Part shown: positions 8,512 through 17,542 of the stretch, one piece after another
How the letters are laid out: each line of letters starts with the position of its first letter
How positions within the stretch are numbered: the first letter of the stretch is position 1
Source of the DNA: Prochlorococcus sp. AG-363-P01
GTDB lineage: Bacteria; Cyanobacteriota; Cyanobacteriia; PCC-6307; Cyanobiaceae
Reading direction: 5' to 3'
DNA length: 64,000 bases
NCBI GenBank assembly: GCA_003278225.1
Contig: QCGC01000004.1
Coordinates: 1-64,000 of the forward strand
Position numbers and translations under genes: made by a program
The notes under the pieces: model-generated
What the model saw: only the letters and a program-made list of their open reading frames with translations
What the model was told of the DNA's origin: nothing
Database searches by the model: none

Positions 8512-9719
8512 TCTTCTTTGTAGAGAAAATTATGGATATGGCTAGAAATCTTTTGACGCACATCTTCTAAAGATTTACCACTCTCAGTGCTTAATCTAAC
8601 GAGCTCATCATGCTCAATCTTGGTCGTAATATTTCCATTAGGTCGTTTCACCTGCTTGATCTTGACTTCCCCTAAAGGTGTAGCACAAACTGCTTGGCGG
8701 CGAGGCAAGACCCACCTCCCCCCGATATTCTCTCGAAGTCCAATTGTTGTTCCTTTAGAGAACCAAGCCTTCCTTAATTCATTTGCTTGTTCTGATTTAA
8801 CTATTGCCTTAATACAAATTGCCTGGCGTCCTTTCTTCATTTGTATTGAATGACTTATAACCTCAAGTGCACCAGCCTTCCTTAATTCATCCTTTAAAAC
8901 TGAAGTATCTTCGGGAGTTGAATCATCGATCCAGGCTTCTTGAATCAATAAATCCTCCCAATAAATATTTTCTACTCGATGACTAACGTCATCTAACAGA
9001 CAAACTCTCAAAAAGTTAGGTCGATCTAAATTACGTTGCCCTAATCCAACTCCTATTGTTTGGATATTAAGCGAATCTGGCTGTCTAAATTCATCAGCCA
9101 AAACAGCCATCAAGGCAAGTCCTGTAGGTGTCGTTAATTCACCTTTAGGGTAATCAGGACCTCCAGCAAGATTTATTTGAAACTTTTTCGACAGTTCAAA
9201 TACCACGGGAACAGGAACTGGCAATATCCCATGGGAGGTTTTTACCGATCCTGAACCAGCAGGTGGATTCGTACAAAAAATCCTCATCGGTTCCAAATAT
9301 TTTATTGCCGCACATACACAAACAATCTCAATAAGTGCATCTAAAGATCCAACTTCATGAAAGTGAATCTCTTCTACTGATTTACCATGAACACAAGCTT
9401 CTGCATCTGCAAGTGAATGGAAAACATTTAAGACTTCCTCTTTGAGTGAATTGTCCCAATCTGAAGCCTCTACAGTCGAAATTATTTGTTGCAAGCTGGT
9501 TGACGAGTATTTTTGATCTAAACCTATTAAATTAACCCTTAGACCTCTTATTCCAAAACTAGAGCCTTCTTCACTAGATAAAGAAAAAGATTTTCCTAAT
9601 CCAAGAGAAAAAAGAGGCTTCTCAATCACCTCTTTAGGAACTCCTAAGTCCAACAAGGCCGCTAAAAGCATATCTCCAGCTATGCCAGTAGGGCAATCAA
9701 AGAAAAGTATTCTCATCAA
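8499..9719 (-). CDS. larC: LarC-like nickel insertion protein (DUF111)
   Basis: LarC performs the final CTP-dependent nickel insertion into the nickel-pincer nucleotide cofactor. The frame is 406 residues long and begins with the family signature FDCPTGIAGDMLLAALLDLG. It carries the His patch HFHEVGSLDALIEI and the PAGSGSVKTSHGILPVP stretch. Unlike lactobacillal LarC, which is made by frameshifting between two frames, this one is a single continuous frame. No larA, larB or larE lies in the window. The second codon is also ATG (9716) and could be the true start. Confidence 0.88.
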   Translation of the reverse strand: MMRILFFDCPTGIAGDMLLAALLDLGVPKEVIEKPLFSLGLGKSFSLSSEEGSSFGIRGLRVNLIGLDQKYSSTSLQQIISTVEASDWDNSLKEEVLNVFHSLADAEACVHGKSVEEIHFHEVGSLDALIEIVCVCAAIKYLEPMRIFCTNPPAGSGSVKTSHGILPVPVPVVFELSKKFQINLAGGPDYPKGELTTPTGLALMAVLADEFRQPDSLNIQTIGVGLGQRNLDRPNFLRVCLLDDVSHRVENIYWEDLLIQEAWIDDSTPEDTSVLKDELRKAGALEVISHSIQMKKGRQAICIKAIVKSEQANELRKAWFSKGTTIGLRENIGGRWVLPRRQAVCATPLGEVKIKQVKRPNGNITTKIEHDELVRLSTESGKSLEDVRQKISSHIHNFLYKEEWSL

Positions 9720-9866
9720 TGAGGGGCTCTATGAATACAGCTTAATAAACTTAAGAACTGACTATTTGCCATATTTATATAAATCAAAAGATTTAAGTTA
9801 ATTAGCATAGATTATTTGAGTTCATTATTTCTCCAAAATAAATCCTAAATATTAAAGTTTTTGATT

Positions 9867-10544
9867 CTATCTCTCAGAACTCCTTGTTTCAGTCGTCTTC
9901 CTTAAAATTGATCGTTTCCCTCCCTTCCTTTTACCACCCCGTGTAGGAATAGGAGCGATAACCTTATAGTCCTCCAAGCAGAGCTGATTTGCATTCCTTC
10001 TAACTTCCAGACTCACAAAATGTCGAAGTTGATCAGACGGAATTTTACCCTTTAAATTAAGTTTAAAAGGCAATGGTCTTCTTCCATTAGCTTTTGATCT
10101 TTGACGAATCTTAACCACTAATTCTTCCGTCTCTGGCTTCGTATAAATCAATTCACCTCTAATCGAGAAATAATTATCCCCTTCTGGCAGTTCATCAGAA
10201 GGGAGCTCTTTTATATCGCCTATCTCTTCTAAATCACTCTCTCCTATATTTACTTGAGAAAGGGTGCTTGGCTCCCAAATTCCAGTAATCTGCAAATGCA
10301 GATGATCTATTTCTCTATATCTAGGATAAACGACCCATAAGTGGGGTTTATCTTGATCAATATGGCGCCTCATCAAAGCAAGGACCCTTCCCAGTAGTAC
10401 TGCTTCAAGCTCAATTCCATTTAAATCAACAAGTCTTCCTCTCGTAATGTGATGGAGATCATTAGGTATGTATTTACCTCTAACAATACCGATGGCCCGA
10501 TATTGCAGAGGCTCCGTAACCGGGGGGATCGGATGGCTTCTCAT
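9867..10544 (-). CDS. conserved cyanobacterial protein of unknown function, basic C-terminus
   Basis: I do not recognise a characterised family. From the ATG at 10544 the product is 225 residues; a TTG at 10586 would add 14 residues. The N-terminal half (YRAIGIVRGKYIP, AVLLGRVLALMRRH, LWVVYPRYRE) looks like a compact mixed alpha/beta domain. The central part is acidic, and the last ~25 residues are very basic (RGGKRKGGKRSIL), suggesting contact with RNA, DNA or the ribosome. There is no signal peptide or membrane helix. It is a single gene between larC and a small secreted protein on the same strand. Confidence 0.75.
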   Translation of the reverse strand: MRSHPIPPVTEPLQYRAIGIVRGKYIPNDLHHITRGRLVDLNGIELEAVLLGRVLALMRRHIDQDKPHLWVVYPRYREIDHLHLQITGIWEPSTLSQVNIGESDLEEIGDIKELPSDELPEGDNYFSIRGELIYTKPETEELVVKIRQRSKANGRRPLPFKLNLKGKIPSDQLRHFVSLEVRRNANQLCLEDYKVIAPIPTRGGKRKGGKRSILRKTTETRSSER

Positions 10545-10797
10545 CGCAAAGGGACAAATTGCTGGCCCAACAAATAATCTAGCCAACCTGAGTGAATTAC
10601 TTAAATATACTTTCTAATCAAATAACTCCAACAACAAGAAAAACCTGTAGAGCATTATCATCTCAAGTACTAATAATTTGTTAAAAGATTGTATTGAAAG
10701 CCTTACGAATTTCAGATCACTTTTTTTACCGTCAAATTCAATGAAATTTTTTCAAACTAAAGGTTTGCCAGGGATATTGAAGGTTTCGCAACATTTG

Positions 10798-11130
10798 TCA
10801 TTCCTTTAAAGGGTCTTCTATTTGCAATGCATCAAGAGCTCTTAAGGCCTCATCTATTGCATCAGATGGACTAGTGGCATCTTCCATAGCAGTGTTCTGT
10901 TGTATGCGTTGCATGAGATCCATTTGGTTAGAGACATCAAGCAATGTTCCTTTATTTTCATCAGAAGAAAAGGTGTCATGTATTTCAAGCTGATCAGAAA
11001 AATCCTCCTTTTCAACTGACTGAGAGTAAACAGGGAAAGGGAATCCAAAAATTCCAAATGAAGTTATTGAAAGCAAAACAGCAATAATTTCTTGAAAGCG
11101 AGCAGATAAATCACAAAAGCCATTCTTCAT
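10798..11130 (-). CDS. small exported or membrane-anchored protein, function unknown
   Basis: A 110-residue product. Residues ~13-34 form one hydrophobic segment ending in PVYSQS, which resembles a signal peptide with an A/S-x-S cleavage site or an N-terminal anchor. The rest is acidic and low in hydrophobics, with a predicted helical end (DAIDEALRALDALQIED). No family is recognised. It is divergent from xth with 59 bases between the starts. Confidence 0.6.
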   Translation of the reverse strand: MKNGFCDLSARFQEIIAVLLSITSFGIFGFPFPVYSQSVEKEDFSDQLEIHDTFSSDENKGTLLDVSNQMDLMQRIQQNTAMEDATSPSDAIDEALRALDALQIEDPLKE

Positions 11131-11189
11131 TTGTGCCTACTTAAACAATTAATTTAATGCTAATGGTCCTTTCACCAAGATCTTAACCA

Positions 11190-12035
11190 GTGCTTATCGC
11201 TACGTGGAATGTCAATTCGGTCCGTACCCGTCTACCTCAGCTAAAAGAGTGGCTAGAAGAAGTCCAACCTGATTTATTATGCATACAGGAAACAAAAGTA
11301 GCCGATCCATTTTTTCCACGAGAAGAACTAGTAGAAAATGGTTATCAAGTTTACTTTTATGGTCAAAAGTCCTACAACGGAGTGGCTTTAATAAGCCGTC
11401 ACCCTTTAAGAGATGTGCGTTATGGGATGAAGGCCGAGCTTCCTAAAGACTCTAAGGCAAATGACTTTGAAGACCAAAAGCGAATCATCAGCGCACTAGT
11501 GAATGGAATTCGTGTCGTAAATATATATGTACCTAATGGTTCATCCCTAAAATCCGAAAAATACACCTACAAGCTTGAGTGGCTTGAATGTCTTGATCGG
11601 TACCTAAAAGCTCAAAAGACGCGAGATGAACCTCTATGCATTTTAGGAGACTTCAATATCGCTCTTGAATCAAGAGATATTCATAATCCAGAGCGCTTAA
11701 CCGGAGGGATAATGGCTAGCTCAAAAGAGCGAGAAGCCTTAAAAAAAGTTTTAGGAGAAAGACTTCAAGATGTTTTTAGAATCTTTGAATCTGAATCTCA
11801 ACATTGGAGCTGGTGGGACTATAGGAGTGGCGGGTGGGAGCGTAATAGAGGGTGGAGAATCGATCACATCTATCTATGCGAAGAGCTTTTACAAAATGCA
11901 AAGAGTTGTGAGATTCATAAAAAAATGCGAGGAAATATTCAACCCAGTGACCATGCACCGGTGGTAGTAGACATTAATTGGCCTCCCATTGAAATGGATG
12001 AGTTTGAGGAAATTGATCTATTTTCCCAATATTGA
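11190..12035 (+). CDS. xth: exodeoxyribonuclease III / AP endonuclease
   Basis: Base-excision repair enzyme that cuts DNA at abasic sites and trims 3' ends. The 281 residues contain the endonuclease/exonuclease/phosphatase signatures ATWNVNSVRTRLPQL, CIQETKV, LGDFNIA, WSWWDYRSGGW and the catalytic NPSDH-type end (QPSDHAPVVV), with the general-base His. The start is GTG at 11190, giving MLIATWNVNS as in the family. It is alone on the plus strand. Confidence 0.95.
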   Translation: MLIATWNVNSVRTRLPQLKEWLEEVQPDLLCIQETKVADPFFPREELVENGYQVYFYGQKSYNGVALISRHPLRDVRYGMKAELPKDSKANDFEDQKRIISALVNGIRVVNIYVPNGSSLKSEKYTYKLEWLECLDRYLKAQKTRDEPLCILGDFNIALESRDIHNPERLTGGIMASSKEREALKKVLGERLQDVFRIFESESQHWSWWDYRSGGWERNRGWRIDHIYLCEELLQNAKSCEIHKKMRGNIQPSDHAPVVVDINWPPIEMDEFEEIDLFSQY

Positions 12036-12399
12036 AAAACCCAACAACTCATTTTGCTTAGCTTCTATGAATATCCACCTACCAGAAATTGGCAAAATAA
12101 GCACCCATGGAAGTCAATATGGATTGATCTCCTAAGCAAACTTTGTGACGTTCTATCGAAATACCGTCACACAATTAACAAGTAACGATTAATAAATACT
12201 AATAGCCAACACCGCCATTGATTTCCCTAAGTCCCTCTTCATCACTGGCAAGTCGAGGAAGGCAACAATGGTCAAACAGCTTTAAAAACAATCAAATAAA
12301 CAAAAGAGGTATAGAACATTCAAAGAAAACCGAGACGAAATTGACAGTTTTAGGCCAATATGACCAACTGTGTTTCTTAGCCCATTGGCATCGGTCCCC
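12036..12399. other. 364-base intergenic region upstream of hemL with an inverted repeat
   Basis: No gene is seen. TGTGACG at 12144-12150 and CGTCACA at 12165-12171 form a 7-bp inverted repeat with a 14-base spacer, 229 bases before the hemL start. The half sites resemble CRP-type TGTGA, but the spacing is much wider than a CRP site. Open frames in the rest are short and lack ribosome-binding sites. Confidence 0.5.
12144..12171. promoter_or_regulatory. 7-bp inverted repeat TGTGACG-N14-CGTCACA
   Basis: Perfect half sites in the region upstream of hemL. It could be an operator for a dimeric regulator or a transcript hairpin. The spacing does not match the consensus of CRP (N6 between TGTGA and TCACA) or NtcA. 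Confidence 0.35.
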
Positions 12400-13698
12400 G
12401 TGACAAACGCCTTAAACACCAACCTTTCAAAAGAAATCTTCAGTGCAGCACAGGCGCTGATGCCTGGTGGTGTGAGTTCTCCCGTCAGGGCATTCAAATC
12501 TGTTGGGGGGCAGCCAATTATTTTTGATCGTGTTAAAGGTCCCTATGCATGGGACGTAGATGGGAATCGCTACATTGATTATGTCGGAAGCTGGGGGCCT
12601 GCAATCTGTGGCCATGCACATCCCGAGGTCATAGCCTCTCTCCAGGAAGCTTTAGAAAAAGGAACTAGCTTTGGAGCACCATGCGAGCTAGAGAACAAGC
12701 TTGCAGAAATGGTTATAGATGCAGTCCCAAGTGTAGAAATGGTTCGCTTCGTAAACAGTGGGACAGAAGCATGTATGGCGGTTCTACGTCTGATGAGAGC
12801 CTTCACTGGTAGAGACAAAGTAATCAAATTTGAAGGTTGTTATCACGGCCATGCAGATATGTTTTTGGTCAAAGCAGGATCAGGAGTCGCAACACTTGGT
12901 CTTCCTGACTCACCAGGAGTTCCACGAAGTACAACCTCTAATACACTTACAGCTCCATATAACGATCTAGAAGCAGTTAAAAACCTCTTTGCAGAAAACC
13001 CTGACGCAATCTCAGGAGTGATTCTTGAGCCAGTAGTAGGAAATGCAGGATTTATTACCCCAGAACCAGGTTTTCTTGAAGGGCTAAGAGAACTAACTAA
13101 GGAAAATGGAGCCCTACTTGTGTTTGATGAAGTAATGACTGGATTCAGAATCAGCTATGGGGGTGCTCAAGAACGTTTTGGGGTAACACCAGACCTCACC
13201 ACAATGGGGAAGGTCATTGGAGGAGGACTACCAGTAGGGGCCTATGGAGGCAGAGCTGACATCATGGCAATGGTTGCCCCTGCCGGGCCTATGTATCAAG
13301 CGGGGACACTTAGTGGAAACCCCCTTGCAATGACAGCAGGAATTAAAACTCTTGAATTACTTCGACAAGAAGGTGTCTATGAAAAGCTCGAAACTACAAC
13401 TAAGAAGTTAATAGAAGGGATAATACAAACCGCAAAATCGGCTGGCTTTGCAATTACAGGCAGCAGCATTAGTGCGATGTTCGGCTTTTATTTATGTGAA
13501 GGCCCAGTAAGAAACTTTGAAGAAGCAAAATCAACAGATGCAGAACTTTTTGGGAAGCTGCATAGGACAATGCTTGAGAAAGGAATCTACTTAGCCCCAA
13601 GTGCATTCGAAGCTGGATTCACTTCCCTAGCACACTCAGAAGATGACATTGATGCCACTTTAAAAGCATTTAAAGAAAGCTTCGCAAATATTACTTAA
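12400..13698 (+). CDS. hemL: glutamate-1-semialdehyde 2,1-aminomutase
   Basis: PLP enzyme converting glutamate-1-semialdehyde to 5-aminolevulinate, the committed tetrapyrrole precursor. Visible motifs: [27 protein letters not shown], the PLP pocket [21 protein letters not shown], and the Schiff-base lysine in [18 protein letters not shown] choose the GTG at 12400 (432 residues), since an N-terminus beginning [13 protein letters not shown] matches the family; another GTG at 12370 would add ten residues. It is monocistronic and converges on the SPFH gene. Confidence 0.95.
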   Translation: MTNALNTNLSKEIFSAAQALMPGGVSSPVRAFKSVGGQPIIFDRVKGPYAWDVDGNRYIDYVGSWGPAICGHAHPEVIASLQEALEKGTSFGAPCELENKLAEMVIDAVPSVEMVRFVNSGTEACMAVLRLMRAFTGRDKVIKFEGCYHGHADMFLVKAGSGVATLGLPDSPGVPRSTTSNTLTAPYNDLEAVKNLFAENPDAISGVILEPVVGNAGFITPEPGFLEGLRELTKENGALLVFDEVMTGFRISYGGAQERFGVTPDLTTMGKVIGGGLPVGAYGGRADIMAMVAPAGPMYQAGTLSGNPLAMTAGIKTLELLRQEGVYEKLETTTKKLIEGIIQTAKSAGFAITGSSISAMFGFYLCEGPVRNFEEAKSTDAELFGKLHRTMLEKGIYLAPSAFEAGFTSLAHSEDDIDATLKAFKESFANIT

Positions 13699-13736
13699 GC
13701 ATTAACTAATAACTCATTAATTAATACTTAAGTAAT
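13690..13736. repeat. 10-bp inverted repeat around the hemL stop
   Basis: ATTACTTAAG (13690-13699, containing the TAA stop) pairs with CTTAAGTAAT (13727-13736). The arms are AT-rich with a 27-base spacer. It might help end transcription between the convergent genes, but no T-run follows. Confidence 0.35.
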
Positions 13737-13837
13737 GCAAAAAATATCATTTTAACCTTATCAGTTAATAATCTAACTTAATATTTATATAGGAATATTT
13801 TAACTCGGCTAAAACGGTTAAAGATATAATTTAATTG

Positions 13838-14641
13838 CTATTTTCTTCCTCCTACAATAACAGGAGGAGTACCAGCTTTACTTCCAGGTAGAGATGGAAC
13901 AACTTGTGTTCTTCCATCCCACTTGTCTAGAAATAGTTTGAATAAGACCTGATCATCAAGACTTCTAGTCAAAGTTTCATATCTTTTAGCTTCTTGCTCT
14001 GCAATCTTTACCTCTGTTTGGGCCCTAAGCAATTGTTGTTCAGCAATTTGTTTTTGCTCAATTGCTGCGCGATATTCTTCTGCGATTTCTAGTCCAGTCA
14101 AGTCGAGAGCCTGTACTTCAACATAATCAAATTTATTAAGTTCTTCAGCAACAGTTTTTTCAACTATTTCGGAAATATCGCTCCAAGAACTTGCTATTGT
14201 AACCAACTCATATTTAGAAAAAACAGACTTAAGTGCCTTTAATAGAGAAGGTTTAATGATTCTATTATATATTTCCCTATCATTATAAGAAATTGTTCTA
14301 AATACACGGCCAGCCTCACTAGGCTTTAACGCATATTTCACGGTTGCAGTGGCAGCAATAACTTGCAAATCTTTAGTTAGGGACTCAAACTTCTCAGGTT
14401 TAACCTGTGTCTGGACATTAAAAGGATAAGTAGACTGAACAAAAGGAATTTTAAAGTTAAGGCCAGGTAGTCGAGCTCCGCCACTTACCTTGCCCAAAGT
14501 TGTTACAACAGCAACCTGACCAGCAGGAACTACAAAAAAGGAGCTTGTCAACAATATGAACCCTGCGAACGAAAGTACTAGAAGGGCTGCTGCATTACCA
14601 CCTGGCCCAGATGGTGTGATGTTGCGAAATGGAGTGGTCAT
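13838..14641 (-). CDS. SPFH/prohibitin-family membrane protein
   Basis: A 267-residue band-7 protein. One N-terminal membrane helix (residues ~17-40) precedes the SPFH domain, which contains VPAGQVAVVTTLGKV and PGLNFKIPFVQ. A helical, likely coiled-coil segment follows (RAAIEQKQIAEQQLLRAQTE), then a Gly/Pro-rich tail. Prohibitin-like proteins form ring assemblies in membranes and modulate proteases; in cyanobacteria they lie in thylakoid or plasma membranes. It is a single gene converging on hemL. Confidence 0.88.
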   Translation of the reverse strand: MTTPFRNITPSGPGGNAAALLVLSFAGFILLTSSFFVVPAGQVAVVTTLGKVSGGARLPGLNFKIPFVQSTYPFNVQTQVKPEKFESLTKDLQVIAATATVKYALKPSEAGRVFRTISYNDREIYNRIIKPSLLKALKSVFSKYELVTIASSWSDISEIVEKTVAEELNKFDYVEVQALDLTGLEIAEEYRAAIEQKQIAEQQLLRAQTEVKIAEQEAKRYETLTRSLDDQVLFKLFLDKWDGRTQVVPSLPGSKAGTPPVIVGGRK

Positions 14642-15054
14642 GGAAGTTTTTATATATTTAAATTTTATTGGTATCTAGCTCTTATTGTGACGATTTTTAT
14701 TTGTATTCAAAGATTCCCTGGCTAGAAAGGTTCAAATGTCAGGGAAAGAAATTAAATTTTCAGAAAATTTGTAAGGCACTTCCACCTAATAGTCAATTCA
14801 TCTAACAAAAGAGCTGATATTTTTAGGGAAGTTATAATTAGACCTCAAGCGGCTAAAAACCAAACAAAATCTATAGGAGATTTCATTTTCAAAATCAACA
14901 CTCTTATACAAACAAGGTGTAATAATAACTTCTGAAGTCCAAAGCAAAAAAAGAAATTGATTGATTAGTATCTACTTAAAACGTAAGTTCTCTTATAAAG
15001 AAACTTTAACAAGACTATTTACTTCATAATAAATAGCAAGTAATTGTAATTATA
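14642..15054. other. 413-base AT-rich intergenic region between yajQ and the SPFH gene
   Basis: Both flanking genes read leftward, so this holds the SPFH promoter. I see TTCCCTG (14714-14720) facing CAGGGAA (14740-14746), and a tight AT palindrome at 14754-14770. A 58-codon frame without a start codon crosses the region on the plus strand and I reject it. No gene is supported. Confidence 0.5.
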
Positions 15055-15552
15055 TTATCTATAGTTATCAAATTGCAAGGGAATGTCTAGAGCTTCCTCC
15101 ATGTTACGCAAAAAGGCTATTACTGCCTGTAATTCGTCTTTGTTTTTTCCAATAACCCTAAGGCTTTCTCCTTGTATTGATACATTTATCTTTTTAAATT
15201 CATTACGAATTTCTTTGCTCAATTTCTTAGCAATTTCTTGGGGAATCCCTTTTCTTAAAAGAACTCGCTGCAATACTCTATTGCCAGCTGAAGCCTCAGG
15301 TTTTTGAAATTCAAAGATTTTAAGTGAAAGATTTCTTTTGACAGCCTTCTGGCGAAGTACATCTTCAATGGCTTGCAAAGTCAGATCACTCTCAGTAGTT
15401 ATGATTAAAGTTGCTTCTTCAAGCTTAACTTCTGAATTTGTATCTTTGAGGTCATAGCGTTGAAGAATCTCTCTCTTAAGTTGATCAACGGCATTTACTA
15501 GCTCCTGTCGATCAAAATCAGAAACAACATCAAAAGAGGAAGCTGAAGCCAT
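15055..15552 (-). CDS. yajQ: YajQ family cyclic-di-GMP/nucleotide-binding protein
   Basis: A 165-residue member of the YajQ (UPF0234) family, two-domain proteins that bind nucleotides; some bind c-di-GMP. Motifs: SSFDVVSDFDRQELVNAVDQ at the start, RYDLKDTNSEV, and VSIQGESLRVIGKNKDELQ near the end. Length is normal. It is a single gene. In a genus with few c-di-GMP proteins the ligand should not be assumed. Confidence 0.92.
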   Translation of the reverse strand: MASASSFDVVSDFDRQELVNAVDQLKREILQRYDLKDTNSEVKLEEATLIITTESDLTLQAIEDVLRQKAVKRNLSLKIFEFQKPEASAGNRVLQRVLLRKGIPQEIAKKLSKEIRNEFKKINVSIQGESLRVIGKNKDELQAVIAFLRNMEEALDIPLQFDNYR

Positions 15553-15721
15553 TACAAGCCTTCAAGTATTTATTATTATATTAGATATAATAAAGATAAT
15601 GATGAAATAGTCGTCGTTATGCATATATTTAATGACCAAAGTTGTCCTGCAATAAAATGTCTAACTACTACTATAAAATAATCTATAACCTCATAGCACA
15701 AGATGAATTCCTAGTCCAACC

Positions 15722-16246
15722 TCAATCGAAAAACATTAAGCTGACTACCTTTCCCATCTCTTCTGCGCTATGGCAGCTAGTTATTAAAGTCTCACTATCG
15801 TGAAAGGCAAAGCATATCAATTGATCACAGCGAGCAATTATTTCTTGATTGCACAAGCTGCTTGCAATAGGCAAGGGCAAATCGTTATTTTCAATTTTCT
15901 CTATTAAATGGAGAACTTGCTCAAGTTGATCTCTTATCTCAGGAACCTGACGATCAAGGCTTTGAGGCAACAACACCGTAAGGAGTGTTGGATCAACCTC
16001 TAAAACCCCCCTTATTACTGCAGCATTTACACCTTGTGATCCTGATGTAATGAGGGAATGCCCCTCTTGAGCCAAGGATCGTGCAATCAATTCAACAAGA
16101 TGAATAGCCACAACAGGTACATGGCGACTACCAAGAAAAGCAATTCGCCTTTTACCTTTGTCTTGCAACAAAGCCAGTTCTTTAGCAAGAGTATCAACTC
16201 GATCTAACGAAGATAGATCCAGGGAGCGACTCAAAGAGATCCCCAC
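15722..16246 (-). CDS. DprA/LOG-like Rossmann-fold protein
   Basis: A 174-residue protein with the nucleotide-binding pattern IAFLGSRHVPVV, then ITSGSQGVNAAVIRGVLE, as in DprA-Smf and LOG proteins. It lacks the flanking SAM and C-terminal domains of true DprA, so a role in recombination is uncertain. Short DprA-like proteins of this kind are common in cyanobacteria. It directly follows the BioD/DRTGG gene on the same strand (16 bases before that gene's stop), so the two probably form an operon. Confidence 0.7.
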   Translation of the reverse strand: MGISLSRSLDLSSLDRVDTLAKELALLQDKGKRRIAFLGSRHVPVVAIHLVELIARSLAQEGHSLITSGSQGVNAAVIRGVLEVDPTLLTVLLPQSLDRQVPEIRDQLEQVLHLIEKIENNDLPLPIASSLCNQEIIARCDQLICFAFHDSETLITSCHSAEEMGKVVSLMFFD

Positions 16247-16262
16247 AAATACAATTTAAAAG

Positions 16263-17378
16263 CTAGCAGTGTTTTGTAATTCTTGAAGGCAAGCCAAGAT
16301 TCGAAAACAAACGATCCAGGTCACAATGTTCTTCCACCAGACGAAATGAATAACTTGCCTTTACAGGTTCATGCAAACGTACATGTCCAAATGCCTGCTC
16401 TATGACTTCAACTGTGGAAAGAGTATCATGGTCAACTTTTAACAAAGGCACATCCAATTCTTCAGCCCTATTAATCAATTGAGGCAACGGTTCTCCAGCC
16501 CCTGTAAGAATCAAACATTGAGTAGAAGCTTCTAGTGCCGCCAGCTGAATATCAGTTCTATCCGCCCCAGTAACAACTGCCATATTGCGACGTTTTCGAA
16601 AAAACTGCATGGCAGAATTTACATTCATTGCACCAATACTTAGCGTCTCAACCATTAATTCAAGCCGCTCAGAACAACAAATGACCCTTGCCTCTAATCG
16701 TCTAACCAACTCACCAACAGTGACACTGCGAAGCAAAGGAGATCTAGGCATTACACCATATACAACAAAACCCAACTCCTCTAAGGAAGGGACCACCGAA
16801 CTCTCTAAAGCCTCTACTTCATTGGGTTTAACCGCATTCAGAACAATTCCTACCAAATGTTCTCCTAGCTGTTCCTTAGCAGCAAGCAAAGCATCAACAC
16901 TGCAGCTATCTTGCCACAAATGAACAAGAATTACTTTTGCCTCTAAGCTTTTCGCTAATTGCCCAAGGCTTAAGCCATAAAGAAGTCCTTCATGAAGACT
17001 GCCAGCTGCTTCAAGGATATTTACACCATCGAAAGGGGCATTAAGAGTTTTTTTTAAATTCTCCAGATCTTTTCTTGCCCCCAAGCAGGAATCTTTAAGC
17101 CGTTGATCCGCTGTGGAGGCATCTAAATAGTGGAGAGATGGAATTAATTGATCTTCTTGTAAGTCAAGGGTTTGCCCAATAAAACGAACGTCGTCGTCAA
17201 TTAAGGGTTTATTTGAAGAAGAACGAGCAGCATTTAAATCAAATTCAAGACTTGTAGCCAAAGGTTTCCCAAACCGAATCTGTTCTTTTGCTGAAATCAG
17301 CTTCCTTGCAACGCCTAAAACGAATGCTGATTTACCGCTAAAAGGTTCACATGATCCGATCATTAAGGTCTTGCCCAT
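16263..17378 (-). CDS. BioD-like/DRTGG-domain protein (phosphotransacetylase N-terminal-like)
   Basis: 372 residues resembling the regulatory N-terminal part of long phosphotransacetylases. The BioD-like P-loop segment MIGSCEPFSGKSAFVLGVAR comes first, then a DRTGG domain (VVTGADRTDIQLAALEA) near residue 260. The catalytic PTA_PTB domain is missing, so acetyl-phosphate synthesis should not be inferred. I prefer the ATG at 17378 because AGGAG lies seven bases before it; an ATG at 17396 would add six residues. It is followed by the DprA-like gene and is divergent from the SDR gene. Confidence 0.8.
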   Translation of the reverse strand: MGKTLMIGSCEPFSGKSAFVLGVARKLISAKEQIRFGKPLATSLEFDLNAARSSSNKPLIDDDVRFIGQTLDLQEDQLIPSLHYLDASTADQRLKDSCLGARKDLENLKKTLNAPFDGVNILEAAGSLHEGLLYGLSLGQLAKSLEAKVILVHLWQDSCSVDALLAAKEQLGEHLVGIVLNAVKPNEVEALESSVVPSLEELGFVVYGVMPRSPLLRSVTVGELVRRLEARVICCSERLELMVETLSIGAMNVNSAMQFFRKRRNMAVVTGADRTDIQLAALEASTQCLILTGAGEPLPQLINRAEELDVPLLKVDHDTLSTVEVIEQAFGHVRLHEPVKASYSFRLVEEHCDLDRLFSNLGLPSRITKHC

Positions 17379-17542
17379 GACCGAACTCCTTTCCATGTCA
17401 AACTAAAATAATTTTAAGCTTCTACTATCAATTCTCAATGCCAATAGAAAGAATTTTTCGAGTCCAATAAAAGCTCAACTCAATAGTTCAACCAACTTCC
17501 AACTAAAGCTTCTTATTAACTTAATAGTGAATTTCAAGAATC

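Noticed and set aside
12144-12171. CRP-type binding site
   Set aside because: Half sites TGTGA/TCACA are there but separated by 18 bases instead of 6.
14752-14935. Plus-strand frame of about 58 codons open without a stop in the yajQ-SPFH gap
   Set aside because: No start codon or ribosome-binding site; length is compatible with chance when many AT-rich gaps are scanned.
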